Source: Cannabis sativa (taxonomy: Eukaryota > Streptophyta > Magnoliopsida > Rosales > Cannabaceae). Taken from it: a DNA stretch of 64,000 nt. The notes under the pieces are model-generated. The model saw only the letters and a list, made by a program, of their open reading frames with translations. It made no database searches and was not told the DNA's origin. The stretch is from positions 18,184,136 through 18,248,135 of the forward strand of contig NC_083608.1 in NCBI RefSeq assembly GCF_029168945.1, given 5' to 3'. Shown piece after piece: positions 59,713 to 64,000 of this stretch (position 1 is its first letter; each line of letters begins with the position of its first letter). Both the position numbers and the translations under genes were made by a program.

Positions 59713-62700
59713 TCAATCGTCACCGTGAATCACCGCCATCAATTGTTCTATCCACTTTTGTTGTAGTGGTAACAATTCAGTTTTTGGATCGTATTGCTTC
59801 TTACCCCCAAACTGTAAAAAAAATTAAAAATTTATGTTAGTTTATATATATGTATATTATATATTTGTTATTATAATAAATATATACTATAATCAAAAAT
59901 TAAAACTTACAACTTTTTGATCTTGTATGTAACGGCTGGGGTTTGCACGTGCGACGATGTCAGTGATATATTTCAAAACATAAAAACCACATTCTTGGTT
60001 TTTAGGTTGTCTTGGACAGTTTGCTTGGTTAATTCCTAGCCACGGGCCAAGATACTCATGTGCGTTCCCTATATACATGAATGCCCTGTTTTGGAAAATT
60101 ATATTAGCATTTCAATTCGTTAGTTAATTTAAATTTGTTACATAAGAAGTCATTAAATTATTACCTTCCGATTATTTGTTCTATTACTTCGGGAATTGGG
60201 TAGCCTTTTACAGGGTTTAAATGAATAATTTTCCTTGGCGTAACCACCACTAGCGTCCAATGCATCCTAGAAAATTATATTGCAATATAAGTAAGATAGT
60301 ATAAAAATAATTTGAAGTCATAATATAGAAATAAACAATTAGCACTAAAGAATTTAGTAAAGTTTACCCGATATTTCAAGGAATAAAGAACATTTGGTGG
60401 TTGTTATTCATTAATGATAACCAATTAGCCAATCGTCTTGCCGCATCGTCAAACGACTGACTCTTTTCTTCATCAGTGTTCCCATGCACTACGAGAAGCT
60501 CTGGGTCGTAAAACTTGAAAGTTTTCCTCAGACCGTTGATGCTCTCCCATATGTGCCTGCCAAAAAAAGTGTTAGTGTCTTATAATAATTTGACTATAAT
60601 TTGATATAAGGTTAATTAGATTAAAGAAGAGTATACATCATTCCAAACAGCATTCCCTGGTTGCCGATGTAGTCACACGTAGCAACCTGCTGCAAATCCT
60701 CTCCAGATAACGTGATCTGGGTACGCGGTGCAATGAATCCTCGGGGGACAGGAATTGTGATTATATCACGTTTATCTTTGAGCCTCAGGAATTCATGAAT
60801 CATCCATTTTAGCGAATTAGGGATCAACGCCATCTTCTCTTCCGTGAACAAGTCATCTTCCCGTGCACCACCGCCTTGTGGAGAAAGCATCGGAGCTTTC
60901 CCCTTCGACGCATCACGTCTTGAGGGCGGTTGAGCGAGTGGACCCTAAACAAAACAGAACATAATATATATATATATATCAAATTTTATCAAAATTCTAC
61001 CGAAATTTCGGCAGCATAACGGTTGTAATTGAATGCCCCTAAAAATTTTAAACATGCCTGTATAACGACAAATAACACATATATAACAGTAGTTTGTTCA
61101 TCCATCCCACCGCAGCACATATATCCGCAGAACCTACTTCACTATGGATGAATATTGAAGATATTCAAACTCCACTAATCATTAATAATTAATTTATAAG
61201 AGAAGTTACCTTGGTTGTTAGAATTAAGTGTTTAGGCCAAGGAAGGAACATCTGGTATACGTCCCTAACATATCTGCACTCTTCAATTGGGACTGGGATT
61301 TCAGCGTCCTCTTGCAGGATTTCCGAAACCATAATCCGGGCATGTGAATCATCGTAAATCTGGCAGTGAACTTGGATTATACCAACATGCTCGTACAAAT
61401 ACGCTCGGGCCACAATGTTGTCGATGTTGTCAGAGTAGAGATGTACTTGCTGATTAAGGGCTGCATGGTCATCGAAATTATACAGGATACCTTGGTCGTT
61501 GAGGGCAATAAACTCCTCAGCATAAGTTTGTGGTTGTACCTCATCCTGAGGAGCGTATGGTTGTGGAACATACGCCTCACCAGCCACCTCTCCTTCTTCC
61601 TCTTGTTCGGTAGCGTTTCTCTTCTGCTTAAGGGATTCGACTTCGACTTTTAATTTTTCAATCTCCTTCGCTTGCCGAGCCACAACATCAGACACTTTCC
61701 TTTTCTCCCTGCCGAACAGTTGAGATGCCCTGGTCAGGAACCTACAAATCATAAAATGCAAATCAGCTACGATTTTATTTGTGTAACTAAATAAATAACA
61801 TTTCAAGTAACAGCATACCCAGCAGCCCTGACACGTCCAAGATGCTCTGGTGTCCCGAGCGCCTGCGTCAGGATATCGTTTTGGCCCTGGACCTTAATTT
61901 GTCCCTGACTAAGCTTCTCCTCTAATTGAGCCTAATGCATGCATATATTCAAGCAATTAGTATATGAATTATATACACTATCTCATGAGTAGAACTCAAT
62001 TAAGGATTAATATATACTTACTATCTTCTCTGTAATTTCCTTGTCGTAATCAGTGACAAGTTTTCGACTCTTGGTGCGAGATTTAATCCAAACACGGTGG
62101 CGGGGGGGATCTGCAACTTCGAGATTATTTTTCTACATAACATTATAACAATTAAATGAGTACCAATTAAATTTTATAGCACATTATAGCACATTAAATT
62201 TTAAGCATTACTTACCACAACTTCCCGTACGTTCACCATCCCACTTCGACCACTTCGATGTCTGGATTGAATTTTCGAGGAACGTTCACGTTGCACCTTA
62301 CTCAATTCCTACAATGCCAAAAAAATACATTAGATACATGTACTTGTATTTAAGAGTTTATGTTAGTGTTAATATAATTAGCGTACCAGAAATTGAGGAG
62401 TTATTCGACTTTCAACCAATTTGCACCAATCAGCAGCGTCGATCTCGGGATGCTTTTCAGGGACTTGTGCCAGTCGTCCCAGATCCTTCTCTTTCAAAGC
62501 GGGCATTATGATGTCTTTTGTCATCCTATTCTTGAAGTCTTTCATTAACTTCCCAGCTAGGATGAGACAATCATGTTTGAAGGAGTCCGACACAATGAAC
62601 CCCGTCTATTTTGAAGGAAAACAAACACGGTTAGAGTCAACATTTGAAGTAATAGAAAAACAAATCAAAATTCTAACAAATAACAGCTTACCTGTATGTC

Positions 62701-62973
62701 TTTCCAAACTTTATTTTTCAGAGTCGAGTTGACTTCTTTCCAGTTTTTATAGGACAACCCTATCGTCTGCCGACATCTGACTCCTAGAGTGGATACGAGC
62801 TTCGCATAGCTTTTCCCGCAGTATTGTCCTTTGTCATTAACCTCGAGGGCCACTCTTTTGTTTTGATCCATTAGTTTGGATATTTCATTCATCTGCGTCG
62901 ACCCTCGTGTAGGTATCAAGGTTGGACACTCATTTTGTGCGCCTGAATCAGATCCTGATTCCGAGTTGGCCAT
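59713..62973 (-). pseudogene. CACTA-4 gene: Transposase_24-like domain, coiled coil, Ulp1-type protease
   Basis: Same eleven-exon structure as the CACTA-3 gene (exon 1 62973-62692, exon 2 62605-62387, last exon ending at the stop 59713-59715). Summed exon lengths give 741 codons including the stop, in phase throughout. The penultimate exon lacks the extra bases seen in CACTA-3. However, a Trp codon near the end of exon 8 has become TGA (60376-60378, in the FFIP-W-NIG segment), just before the protease His. It therefore makes at most the N-terminal two-thirds. The Asp position of the protease again reads Asn (HLNP). Catalytic Gln and Cys are kept. Confidence 0.88.
60995..61173 (-). repeat. Intronic module copy C1, intron 6 of the CACTA-4 gene
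   Basis: Collinear with B1. The core is unchanged; one stem base differs (CCATAGT). Confidence 0.9.
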
Positions 62974-62999
62974 GTCTACACCATTAACAAACAAAATTT

Positions 63000-63630
63000 A
63001 AAGTTAGCTATATATATAACAAGTACTGTATACGAAATATTAAATGCATAAACAAATTGTTAAGTATTGAATGTCATTCCCGAGTATGTTAATGGAAGTA
63101 AGTCTCGTTTGGTTTCTTTGGGTTTCTATTTTAGGTTAACAGAACAATGAATCAATGATTTAAGCATAAGAAATGTGTTTTTTGCTTTAATTTACTTTTA
63201 TTATTTTTATCTGTTATTGCATTTGTATTCTTCTTCCAAAATTAAAGTAACTTTTTTTTATTACTATTATTATGTGTGATGATGAATGATTTTTAGCTTA
63301 AGGATTGTGATTTTAGTAAAGTGTTAAACATGTTGTGGACCATGTAGCTAATCATTACAATGGTCATCAACTATACCCAAAAAGAAAGATGATTGAAATG
63401 ATATTGGGATTTGTTTTTGTTTTTATTAGTTATGGCAAAGATGAATTTTTTGGCATGTTTGATTCCAATTTTGAAAGAAATTTTAAAATTAAGGTCACCA
63501 TTTTCACTAGATTAGTAAGCTCACATAGCAAATGGTTAGATTATTTTTTAGTGACCTAACATCTTATTACTATGTTATAATTAATTAGTTCTTTGGGTTA
63601 TGTAAATATTAATATTTTTTTAGTAAGATT
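63000..63630 (-). other. Extra AT-rich insertion in the CACTA-4 leader intron
   Basis: About 630 bp with no counterpart at the same place in CACTA-3, where the module follows within 75 bp. No recognisable termini or domain; a 74-codon plus-strand frame (63335-63559) has no family signal. Confidence 0.55.
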
Positions 63631-63638
63631 TATCCTAA

Positions 63639-63819
63639 TTCTACCGAAATTTCGGCAGCATAACGGCCATAATTGGACGTTCCCAAAAATTTTAAAAGTG
63701 CCTAAAATAACAAACAAAACAGATAAACAATACAAAATTTATCCACCCATCCGACCGCAGTACATGTATTCGCAGAACCTACTTCACTACGGATGAATAT
63801 TTAAGATATTCAAACTCAA
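63639..63819 (-). repeat. Intronic module copy C2, leader intron of the CACTA-4 gene
   Basis: Collinear with B2 but lies about 650 bp further from the ATG exon because of an extra AT-rich stretch (63000-63630). Core, stem and palindromic tail all intact. Confidence 0.9.
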
Positions 63820-64000
63820 CTAACATGCATTGATAATTAATTATATAATAAGAAAAAGTTAGTTAAAGTATATACCTATCAATGCAAGCTCAAATACGCT
63901 ACACACAAAATTATGCCAAACCTACAATATAAACAAATACAACGAAATTGCAAAATTAATTATTTCATTACTTATAACTAGTTATTAAAAATAGTAACAA

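Larger units (their letters stand above)
59262..64000 (-). mobile_element. CACTA-4: sister of CACTA-3, running off the window
   Basis: Starts CACTACTACAAAAACCCCC at 59262 (preceding bases ATT, the presumed TSD). Collinear and closely similar to CACTA-3 throughout, including exons, introns and intronic modules. The left palindromic array is reduced to a single unit. The other terminus is not in the window. Confidence 0.93.

Overview
This is plant nuclear DNA, almost certainly from a eudicot: single-exon NDR1/HIN1-like genes, GT-AG introns, plant-type copia, gypsy, L1, MULE and CACTA elements, a 5S-rRNA-bearing Cassandra-type LTR and very AT-rich intergenic DNA. I cannot name the species from sequence alone. 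No bacterial or viral gene was seen.

Only two convincing host genes are present, both on the minus strand and both membrane-anchored LEA_2/NHL family proteins: 5594-6298 (234 aa) and 49007-49678 (223 aa). A possible first exon of an unknown gene lies at 7573-7830. Nearly everything else is transposable elements, many nested with readable target-site duplications (TSDs).

Layout. 1-2490: 3' end of a decayed Ty1/copia element with its LTR. 3211-4407: a foldback/MITE element split by an L1 fragment. 4408-9354: the first NHL gene and intergenic DNA. 9355-13193: a minus-strand L1 (endonuclease-RT) remnant, itself split by a second L1 fragment. 13194-48160: the 5' LTR and gag start of a gypsy element, split by two CACTA transposons 57 bp apart. 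The first (CACTA-1, 14251-44223, TSD TAC) spans 30 kb. About 9 kb of that is its own: a TNPD-type transposase gene followed by a TNPA-like gene. The rest is an L1 fragment, a MULE (TSD TTTCTACAT), copia-1 (TSD TACAC), copia-2 (which landed in a transposase codon) and a Cassandra-type solo LTR (TSD TGCCA). The second (CACTA-2, 44281-47822, TSD TTC) is an internal-deletion derivative.

48711-51548 holds the second NHL gene and a PIF/Harbinger-type MITE (TSD TTA). 51549-64000 is a minus-strand LTR element with CACTA-3 (51911-57283, TSD CCT) in its LTR and the sister element CACTA-4 (from 59262, running off the window) in its interior. These two carry only one gene, an eleven-exon Transposase_24-like/coiled-coil/Ulp1-protease fusion, and no TNPD transposase. 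Each copy is broken at a different point.

The most unusual signal is a 180-210 bp module present twice in each of CACTA-2, -3 and -4, always in an intron or leader and always in the sense direction. It has an invariant 15-nt core, a small stem supported by G-U changes, and a palindromic tail. I know of no description of it.
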